Shown in pieces: positions 54,640-64,000 of a DNA stretch of 64,000 bases. The stretch lies in contig OX031059.1 of the NCBI GenBank assembly GCA_943736015.1, forward strand, positions 52,277,159-52,341,158, given 5' to 3'. The notes beneath the pieces are model-generated. The model saw nothing but the letters and a program-made list of their open reading frames with translations. It ran no database searches and was not told where the DNA came from. Origin of the DNA: Tridacna crocea (taxonomy: Eukaryota > Mollusca > Bivalvia > Cardiida > Cardiidae). Every line of letters begins with the position of its first letter. Within the stretch, counting starts at the first letter, position 1. Position numbers and translations under genes: made by a program.

Positions 54640-55265
54640 GTCATTTTCGTTAAAATTGAAGCCTGCGAGAAAGCAATGTGGCATTGAATGAATGAATGTT
54701 GTTTTATGGCGCATCGACAGCTTTGGTCATTTAGCGCGCATATCTATGTTAAAAGACAATAAACGAAGTGTTGTTTAAACTGAATGAAGTTTAAATGACA
54801 ATAAAAGAATTGAATTAAGAAAACTTAATGCATAAAGGGCATCATCGAGTTACAGGGCAATCCCCATATACTCAAAAGTTTTAAATGATAAGATCTAAGA
54901 ATGCGACAAATAAGGTTTAAACTCAATGCTGGTTTGATAAAAAGAAGTTTTTTAAATGAAAAAAAAATTGTCATTTATAATATGCATAAAATATGATATT
55001 GAGTGGCTGGGCATTCCCTGCCTACTCAGCAGTTTTAGATTAAAAGGCAAGACTGATAATATTGTTTTTCCTTGGAAATGAGGTTAAAATTGGTAAAGAT
55101 TGGAGCCTCCAATGGGATCAAATAATCCCATTAAAGAGGTCCTGTCTCCAATGAGATAAGATGCCCCCAAGAGGGCTAATCCTCCCATTAAGGAGATGTA
55201 AACGGAATATTAAAGGAATTAAAAATGTTGTATAAAAAGATAGGTAAGAAATTCAATAGTAAATA

Positions 55266-58200
55266 TCACAGTTTATTGTAAATGCCAATCTCCTTTATAA
55301 AAGCGATAATAGATTCAACGCTGACAGAATCAAAAAGATTTTTCAAATTATCAACGTTGAAATATTTTAAACGAACTGGCTGAAAGTCAATGCAATCTAG
55401 TAGGATATGTTTTACAGAAAAGGTTGCATTGCATGGTATACATTCAGGGGCATCATCTCTTGTCAAGAGCCAGGAATGTGTTATGCGTGAATGGCCAATT
55501 CGAAGTCGTGCAATTATCACTTCTTCTCGACGAACGGATCTGTAAACGGGATACCATTCACCAAGGGATGGTTTAACTGAATGCAGTTTATTGAAAATAT
55601 CAGCATCCCACTGGGATTGCCAAAAAGATTGGATATGTGATAAAACGGAGGATTTAAAATCAGTGTGTGGAACTTTAAAATCTGAAATGGGAAGGTTAAG
55701 TGCAGATCTGGCAGACCTATCGGCATTTTCATTGCCTTTGATGCCTACATGACTTGGAAGCCAGCAGAACACCAATCTATTCTTAGAAGAAATTTGTGAG
55801 ATCCTTTCAAGTAAACTGCAGATTAAAGGATTCTCAAGTCGTTGATTTGAAAGGGCCTGTAATGTTGACAAAGAGTCTGAAAAGATAATAAAACGGTTGG
55901 AATTAGAACTTTCAACTAGATTAAGGGCAAGATCTACTGCTTTAATTTCAGCAGAGAAGATAGAGGAGTTGTTTGGAAGGCGGCATTTTAAGCTCCTTTG
56001 TCCATAAACAGCGGCAGCTGCTACAGAATTGCCTTCTTTAGATCCATCTGTATAGATGGGTTTGAAGGAAAAATAATGCTCCTTTATCTCGTTGTATCTA
56101 GCATGAAATACAGTTCTATCCGTGACAGACTTTTTGTCAGATGCAAGGTCAAATCTGAATTCTGCACTGTTTAGTGTCCATGGAGGGATTTCAGAGATTT
56201 TATAGTCGGCAATAGACTCGGTGTCTATGCCAAGGTTATCTACAATGGGCTCCATGCGGATACCAAATGGAGGAATAACATTTGGTTTCCTTTCAAAAAG
56301 AGATTTATATTCAGGTTTAAAGACAACGTTATGAGTTGGATTAAAACGATTCGACTTAAGTTTTAAAATATATTGAAGTGAGAGTTTTTCTCTCCTGTAA
56401 GAAAGAGAAGGTTCATTAGCCTCAACATAAAGACTATTTACGGGAGAAGTTCTGAAAGCTCCAAGCACAAGACGTAGACCTTCATGATGTATAGAATCGA
56501 GAATTTTCAGATAGGATTTACGGGCCGATCCGTATACAACAGATCCATAGTCCAACTTGGAGCGAACTAAAGACCGATAAAGCCGCAAGAGGACTTTACG
56601 GTCTGCTCCCCATTCAGAATGAGCCACAACCTTAAGAAGATTAAGAGCCTTCTTGCACTTCTTTTTAAGTGCAGTGATGTGAGGAAGGAAGGAAAGCTTT
56701 CTGTCAAAGATGACTCCAAGAAATTTAAACTCAGAAACGACTTCAATTTTAGTTTTGTCCAGATAAAGTTCAGGATCTGGATGAACACCTCGTAGATTAC
56801 AGAGGTGCATGCACTTAGTTTTCGACTTTGAAAATTTGAAGCCATTTTCATCAGACCATGTTTGCAATTTGTTGAGACATTGCTGAAGTTGTCTCTCAAT
56901 AATATTCATATTTCGAGATCTGAAGCATATGACGAAGCCATCAACATAGAGGGAACAGTCTACACCAGGACAGATAGCTTTAACTATACTATTTATTTTT
57001 ACACTGAAAAGTGTAACAGAGAGAATACATCCTTGGGGTACACCCATCTCCTGTTCACGGGCTCCCGAGACAGTATTACCAACTCGGACGCGGAAAAGAC
57101 GTTCATCCAAGAAGGCTGAAATAAAAAGAGGAAGACGGCCTCGAAGACCAAAGTCATGCAAGTCTTTCAGAATTCCGTATTTCCAAGTTGTATCGTAAGC
57201 GCTTTCAAGGTCGAAAAAGACAGATACTACATGCTGCCTATTAATAAAGGCTTCTCTAACAAAGGTTTCAAAGCGGACAAGATGATCTATGGTGCCGCGC
57301 TGGCGACGAAATCCACTCTGTACATCAACGATGAGGTTGTTTTTTTTCTAAAAACCAGACAAGCCTGTCGTTGACCATACGTTCTAGGGTCTTGCAGAGA
57401 CAACTAGTAAGAGCTATTGGTCGATAGTTAGCCGGGTCACTAGCATCTTTGCCAGGTTTTGGAATAGGAATGACAATTGCCTCCCGCCAGGATGCAGGAA
57501 AATCACCTGACTGCCAGATATCATTAAAAATATCAAGTAAAACTGAGAGGGAAGTAAAAGGTAAGTGTTTTAAAAACTGGTAATGAACTTTATCTGGGCC
57601 AGGAGAAGAATCATGAGCTTTATTCAGAGCAGATTTTAATTCTTTAAAAGTGAAGAGTTTATTATAATGCTCTGAATTCGAAGACTTGAAATTAAGCTTT
57701 TTCTTTTCTTCTCTAGCTTTATTCCTCTGAAACTTTTCTGAATAGTTTGCAGAGGAAGACTTTTTGCAAAAGGTGTTAGCAAGAGCATCAGCAATATCCT
57801 GGGGAGATTCCAATGAAGTATTGTTAACTTCAAGGTGTGTAAGAGGGGACTGGCCTTTGCCATTGATCTTTCTGATCATATCCCAGGTTTTTTTAGTAGT
57901 AGTTCTACTATTCAACTTAGAGACATATTGTCTCCAGGCCTTGCGCTTACTTTCTTTAATGGTACGACGGGCTTTTGCCCTGGAAATACGGAATAAGTTA
58001 AGATTGTCTTTGGTAGGCCTGAGATTAAATTTTCTAAGGGCCTGTTTTCTGTCTCTGACAGCCTGTTTACAATCATCATTGTACCAAGGCTTGTCAGGTC
58101 GTTTTGGGTTTGTCGAGGTCTGAGGGACGGACTGTTTAGCTGCATCAATTAATAGGGAAGTGAAAAGTTTTGCAGGATCATCGCAATTTCCAAATTTATC

Positions 58201-59001
58201 ATGTGTAATGGTCTGTTCACATAGGGTTTCAAATTTAATCCAATTGGCTTTGGAAAGCTTCCATTTCTGCGGTCGTACACTGCTGGACGATTGTGTAGAT
58301 GAAAAGATAATGGGGAAGTGATCACTTCCACACAAATCCTCAGTCACTTTCCAAGTGAAATTGGGAAGAAAGACTGGGCTGCATAATGTTAAATCAATGG
58401 AAGAGTAAGATCCAGTTGCTGGATGCAAGTAGGTTTTGGATTTGTTATCATTCATGAAAGACAGAGAGTTGTTGGAAATGAAGTTCTCCAACTGTAGACC
58501 TCTCTGGTTGGTGTCATTGCAACCCCACATAACATTGTGACCATTAAAGTCCCCAGCTAGAATATAGGGGGATGGCAATTGGGAAATGAGATCATTCAGA
58601 TTGGTCTCATTGATAGGTGTGCTTGGGGGGAGGTATACAGAACACAGTGTAACAGCACTGTGTAAAGATAACCTGACGGCAACAGCTTGCAAGTTTGTAT
58701 TTAAAGAGATAACTTTGTGAGGAATGTTGTTGTTAACAACAATAGAAACACCACCTCTGGCTTTTTCGCCTTCGGTAAAGATCTTGTTGTAAATAGAATG
58801 ATATTTTATAGTGATATCATCTTCCCGTTTAAGGAAGGTTTCTTGCAAACAAACAGCAACTGGTTTGTTATCATTGATTAAAAGTGAAAGTTCGTCAAAG
58901 TTTGACTTCAGACCTCGACAATTCCACTGGATTAAGGTATCCATAGTGCATGAGGAAAGTATAAAGACTAAGGTAAAAAATGAGGCCGTAAACCAATGCA
59001 T
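55266..59001 (-). pseudogene. LINE ORF2 (endonuclease, reverse transcriptase, RNase H) with frameshift and active-site change
   Basis: The start is ATG 59001, or ATG 58944 (MDTLIQWNCRGLKSN). The endonuclease has CLQETFL, LAGDFNGHNVMWG and GSDHFPI. In a run of eight A (plus-strand Ts near 57337-57344) the frame breaks. The first frame stops at 57325, and removing one A would continue into the RT frame running to 55266. The RT has SVFFDLESAYDTTW and GVPQGCILSVTLF, but its catalytic box reads YVDG instead of YVDD, losing the second metal-binding Asp. RNase H follows, with IYTDGSKEGN, FSAEIKAVDLAL, IFSDSLSTLQAL and LPSHVGIKGNENAD. The end has a C-x2-C..H..C knuckle (CIPCNATFSVKHILLDC). Both defects suggest a recent but inactive copy; the A-run shift could be a sequencing error, the Asp change less easily. 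Confidence 0.92.
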
Positions 59002-59016
59002 TTTAAAATAGACTGG

Positions 59017-60525
59017 TTAAGATTTAATTACAGATGTCTCGGCTTTGGATGATTGCCACGTGTCAAAATCCTTGTTCCAAAGATCTTTGGAAGTGGACCA
59101 GATAGAGGCTTCTGAATCTGAAGCCTCACCTTCCAGATTTTCAGTATCTGCATCCATGTCCTCTAGCTCCGAAAATCTGTTGGAGGTAGGGACAGGATCA
59201 TTTACTTTGATTGTGATCTCACAAGATCCTTGGTTATCTTTAGATTGTGGTTTAGACTTGGAAGAAGACCTTTTAGGAGGTCGGGGTGTATGATTGGGAT
59301 TGTTATCTTTGGATGAGACGTTAGATTTTGTTGTAGACTGTGAAGATGGAGGTTGTGGTTTCTTAGGAGGTGGTTGTGAAGAGGTAGATGGCTTTGGAGT
59401 TTTCCGTGAAGAATTTTGTGAAGGTGTAGATGGCTTTGAAGTTTTTTGAGACGAACTATTTTGAGAGTTTGTGGGTTTTGAGGATGCCGAAGAGGTTGTG
59501 TTTGTTTTAGATACAGATGGAGAGTCAGGAATTAGTTTGGACAAGGTGGATGGAGGAAGAAGTTCTTTCAGTTCAGAAGCTACATCAGGAAATTTTTGAA
59601 GTAGAACTTTTGCAAGAATTTTACAAGTGCTGCAGTCGTCCTTTTCAGTTGACGAGCCAACAACACCTGCATAACTAGGACCAGAAGAGGTTTTCTTGCG
59701 TTGTTCAAATATTTTCCTTGCCTCTGGAAAGCTAACATTATTGTTATATTTAATTGAAAGAATTTCTTTTTCTTCCTTCCATACTGGACACTCTCTTGAA
59801 AAAGCAGAGTGTGCAGATTTGCAATTAATGCAGAGAGGAGGATTAGAACAAGTAGTACTGTCATGGTCAGGTCCTTGATGAGCACATTTTGAGCACGTTT
59901 CTTGGTTCGGACATTTACTGATGTGATGGCCGTATCTCTGGCATTTAAAACATCGCAAGGGGTTTGGCACATACACATCTACTTTGACTACTTGGAAGCC
60001 TATCTTGATAGATGTTGGAAGAACAGGTGAAGAAAAAGTTAAAATGTACGTATTTGTAAGTCTCTGTTCTCCATCTCTGCGTACAGAAATCCGCTGAACA
60101 TCGGATACACCTTGTTGTTTTAAGTTATCTTTAATTTCTTGTAAGGAGCTGCAGTAAGTAAGCTCTTTGCATCTTATTACTCCTTTGCAAGAATTGAGGG
60201 AAGGATGTGGGAAAATTTTAACGTCCATGTCAAAGAATTTTGTGTTTTTCAAGAGATTTAGTGCTTGCTGATTAGTAAAACATTCAACTAAGAGAGTCTG
60301 ATCTTTCAGTTTTTTGACAGATTTTGGAGTTCCAAGGATGCAAGATATTTGTTTTTCAATAATAAAAGGAGATAGTTTTGTGATAGGTTTTGAAGGATCT
60401 TTGGACTGAATGACAATAAAACGTGGAGAGTTAAAAGAAGAACTAGAAATAGGTTCCGTTTCAGATTCACTATCGGAAAGGGGGCGCTTGCTTTCGTTGA
60501 GCTTGGCCTTTTTTTGGGATGCCAT
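59017..60525 (-). CDS. LINE ORF1 protein with CCHC zinc knuckles, 502 aa
   Basis: This is the nucleic-acid-binding partner of ORF2, coating the LINE RNA. I chose ATG 60525 (MASQKKAKLNESKRPLSD); the same frame is open upstream to 60633, but that stretch looks like 5' UTR. An RRM-like central region (TLLVECFTNQQALNLLKN, GVIRCKELTYC, VQRISVRRDGEQRLTNTYIL) is followed by zinc knuckles: CFKCQRYGHHISKCP, CSKCAHQGPDHDSTTC and CINCKSAHSAFSREC. A Ser/Thr/Pro/Gln/Lys-rich tail (about residues 330-450) and an acidic end follow. It stops 15 bp before the first ORF2 ATG, so ORF2 is probably translated by reinitiation. It is Gag-like in its knuckles, but there is no capsid, protease or LTR, so it is not retroviral. 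Confidence 0.93.
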   Translation of the reverse strand: MASQKKAKLNESKRPLSDSESETEPISSSSFNSPRFIVIQSKDPSKPITKLSPFIIEKQISCILGTPKSVKKLKDQTLLVECFTNQQALNLLKNTKFFDMDVKIFPHPSLNSCKGVIRCKELTYCSSLQEIKDNLKQQGVSDVQRISVRRDGEQRLTNTYILTFSSPVLPTSIKIGFQVVKVDVYVPNPLRCFKCQRYGHHISKCPNQETCSKCAHQGPDHDSTTCSNPPLCINCKSAHSAFSRECPVWKEEKEILSIKYNNNVSFPEARKIFEQRKKTSSGPSYAGVVGSSTEKDDCSTCKILAKVLLQKFPDVASELKELLPPSTLSKLIPDSPSVSKTNTTSSASSKPTNSQNSSSQKTSKPSTPSQNSSRKTPKPSTSSQPPPKKPQPPSSQSTTKSNVSSKDNNPNHTPRPPKRSSSKSKPQSKDNQGSCEITIKVNDPVPTSNRFSELEDMDADTENLEGEASDSEASIWSTSKDLWNKDFDTWQSSKAETSVIKS

Positions 60526-61639
60526 GTTTGTGTGTTTAGTTTCACCACCGATGCTCCCCACCCACCATGGAGCCCAACGAGGGGACATGGTCCGGGGAAA
60601 ACCCATTCGCAGACCATGACAGGGATACATCAATGGTATACTCGGTATGAAAGGGCTAGACTGGACAGATGCTTTCTCGCAGAAAGTCCTACCAAGCTTA
60701 GACGATCATTGAGAAGTTACAAATGTCAGCCAAATACCAATAACTTTCACCCGATTGACCCATGAGCCACCGCCTTCTAGGGCTAAATAAGAAATATAAC
60801 ATCTGAAAGAGTGATGTAATTATGTGGAGAAGATGGTAAATTTAATCGAAAAAAAGATGTAAAAGAAAGAGTATATCAGATGTCCTAGGGCAAGGCATGA
60901 CCAGCCGATTGATCAGGACGGGCCTTCCTGACCTCCCGTTTAGCCCAACTTAAGGCCAAAGTGGTGTGTTGCAAGTACAGGGCCTAGCCAATCCCTGATG
61001 TCGCTCAACCACCAGGATCCCGTCATCAGGCGACACGGGTCGCAGCCCACGGCAAACGGGCAGGTCCTTTTCGGTGGGGTTTTACCACTCTGCAGGACTA
61101 CAACCGGGATTTTTTCTATTCCCCCTACCCGGCTGGGGGGAAGCAATGTGGCAAAAAGAAGAAAATTCTGAAGACAGTGTCTTCTTCTTTTCCCATAATG
61201 TTTCATCTGATTCGTAACAGATAATCATTGTAGCCTGATCCATATCTATCTTATGCTTACATTTGTATTAGTTTAGTTGGTCTAGTCCGCCTTTATTAAC
61301 ACCCTTCAATTTGATCTGAATTATGCCCCGTGCAGCTTTGAAAGTCGTCCGCTAAACCACAATGCGTACTAAACACTTTGATGAAAAGATTATAATGTTA
61401 CAAATCTCATCTCGTGTAAGATAATGTTCCCTCATGCATGTTACTGCCATCTTCTAACGGAGCAATTAGGTTGATCTTTTCTCGCTATCCCGTGAAAGTT
61501 CATGGGATAGTTCGGATAAGATCAAAGTATGGTAACTACCGGTTACAATACTGTTACTGTTATACTAATGAGAGACATAAGATATAGTTTTACTTTATTT
61601 TGAAATTCCCATCCAACTATAGAACCTTTATACCAAACT

Positions 61640-61732
61640 GTACTATGTTTATATGTACATCTAACCCCATGTTTAATGTTATAACATTACTGGGTGAATA
61701 AAGATTATGTTGTTGTTGTTGTTGTTGTTGTT
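61640..61732 (+). repeat. Possible LINE 3' end with (GTT)n tail
   Basis: ataacattactgggtgaata, aagattatg runs into about nine GTT units. Its layout matches 27540-27632. The stretch 61216-61640 and 61733-63260 shows no supported gene. Confidence 0.4.
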
Positions 61733-63259
61733 TGTATATATCTTCGAGCGTTTACCAATTAATTACCCATTCATTTTATTTACTTCGTGTAAGTTATTGT
61801 TCAACAAATCCTACTTAGCTTTCCACAGATATGCAGTTACATCTAGTTAATTGTACACCAATTTAATTTACTTAAGACTGATATTATGTGATTGGCCGAT
61901 TTGTCATTCTGTCATTTGATTAAGTGATGAATCGATCCGCCGGTTTATTCTTTTTCTTAAGCTGTATAATCATGCATGCATGACTGGTGATAAGGTCAAT
62001 GAATAAGGTAAATAAAATTTGCATTTTTACCTCTTTTTTTATCAGGTACACGTATGAATTCATAACTATACTATCAGTTATTTCATTATATTTTCATCGT
62101 CTAAAAGTAATGGATAACTGGCTGATTGATCTAATTTTTCATTTATTCACTTACTTACAATCACCATGTAAGCTTCGATACTTCTAAACTTTTTCATCTC
62201 TATTACGTCCAATTTTAAATTGATGCTTACATTCTTATTCAGTTTATGATATTTCATTGTCCAATAGTGATGGTATGCAGCACCATTGAGCTTTGAGCAA
62301 AAAAAAAAAAACATTATAGGAAAAGAACTTTCACCTGTTTCCAAAGTGGTTCTTCCTTTACAGGAATAAATTCAACACACAAGTTAAATTTGAATTTTCG
62401 ACTGCGGATGTCTTCAATAAGCAGGTGTCTAAAGTGGTGTTGTGTGGTAAAGAGTTCACCTTTCGGCTGCTTAGTGCGACCCATTGACTTTTTGCGCACA
62501 GTAGTATATTGCTGGTTAATCCATCCGTTTCGGACTACAAACCTCAAAATGACTACAAAATGCAAGTTATGGATATCATTAATTAATGGATATTGATTAA
62601 GTCATTAACGGCAGCTGCGCGGTTCCAGTGAAACCATGGGAACAGCTGAAATCTGTCGGCTATAATTCGCATACAGGTCACATCTGCAACAGACAGGACT
62701 GCAATGGTGTTTGCATGCAGATGACGTCTGCAACAGACAAACAGGTGGTGGCGCTAACAAATGCGTGATCGATTAAATACAAGCGCTTCACTTTCACCTT
62801 TTTTTTTAAAAACATTCAGAATTTGAAACTTTGTTTGATGATAGTTTTTTTTTTTTAATCAGATCTACAAAAATAGGAGATAAAAAGAGGGAGTCACCAG
62901 CTTTCCAAAATTCTATGATTATTTTTTCAGTACACTCTGCATTGAGGCAGATCAAGATTAAAATTTCACCAGTGAAAACTAAGTCTCTGTATATCTTTTG
63001 AATGACAACATTTACAAGCAAATTTTATGTCATTGTATTGGTGAAACATTAAATTTAATGAAAAAAAATTAGAGTATACTCAGTGTCCATATCTTAAAAA
63101 TAAACCTTAACCTATGGCTAAAACACCTTTACTTTGGGGAGAAAAAAAAACAGAAATGGTCTAACTTTCAGATTTTTCTTTTTTTTTCTCTATTACCAAG
63201 CAATTTCGTTGAAATAATATCCCCCACAAAAAAATTATACTAACATACCAGAGGTATTG

Positions 63260-63830
63260 TGTTTTGCATGTACTTGTGGACTTTTTGTTATTGGTCCATT
63301 ATCAAATTAAAGATTAAGCTCCCTTTTCCATTGCACAGTACTTTATTACATAAAAAGTATATGTAAGAGGTCCATAACAGGATCATAAATTAAGTCTCCT
63401 TTTTCCAGAATATGGCATTTCATTACATGGAAACAAATAAAGGAAATATTCATCAAACCCCCTTTTACCATGACACACCATTGCATATACAGAAAGAAAT
63501 TGTATCAACCGACTATCAAGTGGAAGACATGCATGAAGTTTCATCAATTTTCGTTATGGACTTTAGAAGATATCCCTGTGGGCGGACGGATGGGCGAACT
63601 ATCTGTTATTGGTCCATAATGAAATTATACATTTAGCCCCCTTTTTTGACATAGCAATTCATGAAATAAAAACAATTAAATATTGTCTTTGACATTTGAT
63701 AATCAACATATAGATGAAGTTTCATAAAATTTTGTCCATCAGTTAAAAGAGATATTGATCCATAATGAATTTATACGTCAAGCGCCCTTTTTTCCATGAC
63801 AAGACATTCAATGACAAAAGGTAAAATAAT
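63260..63830 (+). repeat. Diverged tandem repeat
   Basis: ttattggtccattatcaaat, ttattggtccataatgaaat and attgatccataatgaattta occur near 63286, 63604 and 63751. Each is followed by an agc(t/c)cccttttt-type phrase and a tttcattacatgg-like phrase. A gggcggacggatgggcg tract lies at 63580. It resembles the ACGGACG-ending arrays but is too worn to give a unit length. Confidence 0.45.
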
Positions 63831-63872
63831 GATATTGGCGGAATATCATAAGGAACACACGTTTATGGCAAG

Positions 63873-63930
63873 TCTTTACCAAGTGACATAATTTTGGACT
63901 AGACCAAACTGAAAGCATCTGCGTCTGAAA
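63873..63930 (-). repeat. TTAA-MITE end fragment
   Basis: aagtctttaccaagtgacat, aattttggactagacc, aactgaaagcatctgcg matches the reverse family end. The rest is missing before the window ends. Confidence 0.65.
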
Positions 63931-64000
63931 AGATATTTTAGCTCCACGAAACGTTTGCCAGTTAAGGCACTAGTAATATAGCATCTGTGTCTATATTTCC

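Larger units (their letters stand above)
54684..61140 (-). mobile_element. Full-length I-superfamily (Nimb-like) LINE, 6.46 kb
   Basis: A 13-bp TSD, AAGCAATGTGGCA, lies at 54671-54683 and 61141-61153. The minus-strand element starts ccccccagccgggtaggggg. It carries ORF1 with CCHC knuckles and ORF2 with endonuclease, reverse transcriptase and RNase H. It ends gctgtcgatgcgccataaaa then an (attc)n-type tail at 54686-54720. RNase H plus a CCHC ORF1 points to the I group; Nimb is a guess to be tested by phylogeny. The 5' UTR is about 60526-61140, the 3' UTR about 54720-55265. Confidence 0.92.
54640..61215 (+). repeat. Degenerate TTAA-MITE split by the I-type LINE
   Basis: Left piece 54640-54683 (gaagcctgcgagaaagcaat, gtggca) and right piece 61154-61215 (aaaagaagaaaattctg, tcttcttcttttcccataat) together follow the hairpin region of the MITE. 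The LINE lies between, with AAGCAATGTGGCA duplicated. Confidence 0.6.

Noticed and set aside
59017..60525. Retroviral Gag because of CCHC knuckles
   Set aside because: No LTRs, protease, integrase or envelope nearby. It directly precedes an endonuclease-RT-RNase H ORF with a target-site duplication, so it is LINE ORF1.
60640..61140. Separate GC-richer gene upstream of the I-type LINE
   Set aside because: The 13-bp TSD at 61141-61153 places this stretch inside the LINE as 5' UTR.
1..64000. CRISPR arrays, operons, phage or plasmid features
   Set aside because: Regularly spaced repeats are satellites without spacers. Genes have introns and polymerase III SINE boxes; nothing prokaryotic is present.

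Overview
This window looks like intergenic DNA of a bivalve mollusc. It is AT-rich and non-prokaryotic, with spliced genes. It carries a tRNA-derived SINE whose 3' end is the type common in bivalves, and bivalve-type satellite-bearing elements ending in ACGGACG and AGCTCCCC..TGAGCACGTT motifs. The bivalve assignment is from memory of such repeats, not from a search. I found no convincing host gene, no tRNA or rRNA gene, no CRISPR array and no retrovirus or LTR element. Almost everything recognisable is mobile DNA, much of it nested, and many insertions can be dated relative to each other from target-site duplications (TSDs) and empty sites inside the window.

Left part (1-7039): about 15 whole, broken or degenerate copies of a ~230-bp TTAA-flanked hairpin MITE (called TTAA-MITE here), a broken hAT transposase fragment (3193-3775) and a decayed OB-fold-like exon (4725-4965).

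Centre (7040-33424): one hAT transposon appears to span 26.4 kb. Its ends start CAGACCTG..GGTC and carry TGTAATCGATTACA subterminal repeats, and both flanks show the 8-bp duplication AAAGTGAC. It sits in an older repeat ('R') whose unoccupied copy is at about 42215-42630. Inside it are its own two-exon BED-finger transposase gene (27738-31901), a two-ORF LINE (about 7550-15735), a 3.04-kb satellite-bearing element (9447-12483) that splits that LINE's endonuclease, a 1.9-kb foldback element inserted in a MITE (17192-19089), an apparently complete pogo element with a PHD-like finger (20168-22801), a 3.96-kb inverted-repeat element (23534-27493) and many TTAA-MITEs.

Right-centre (33425-46400): a broken Tc1-like transposase, a LINE endonuclease remnant, three large near-perfect palindromes, and two tandem arrays with ~150-165-bp units.

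Right part (46436-64000): a dead LINE copy is split by an apparently complete 5.8-kb PIF/Harbinger element (47267-53072). That element has a DDE transposase and a divergent four-exon Myb/SANT-like gene whose introns have absorbed a MITE, a SINE and a satellite element. A full-length I-type LINE follows on the minus strand (54684-61140). It has a 13-bp TSD, a one-base frameshift and a mutated RT active site. The last 3 kb holds only repeat remnants.
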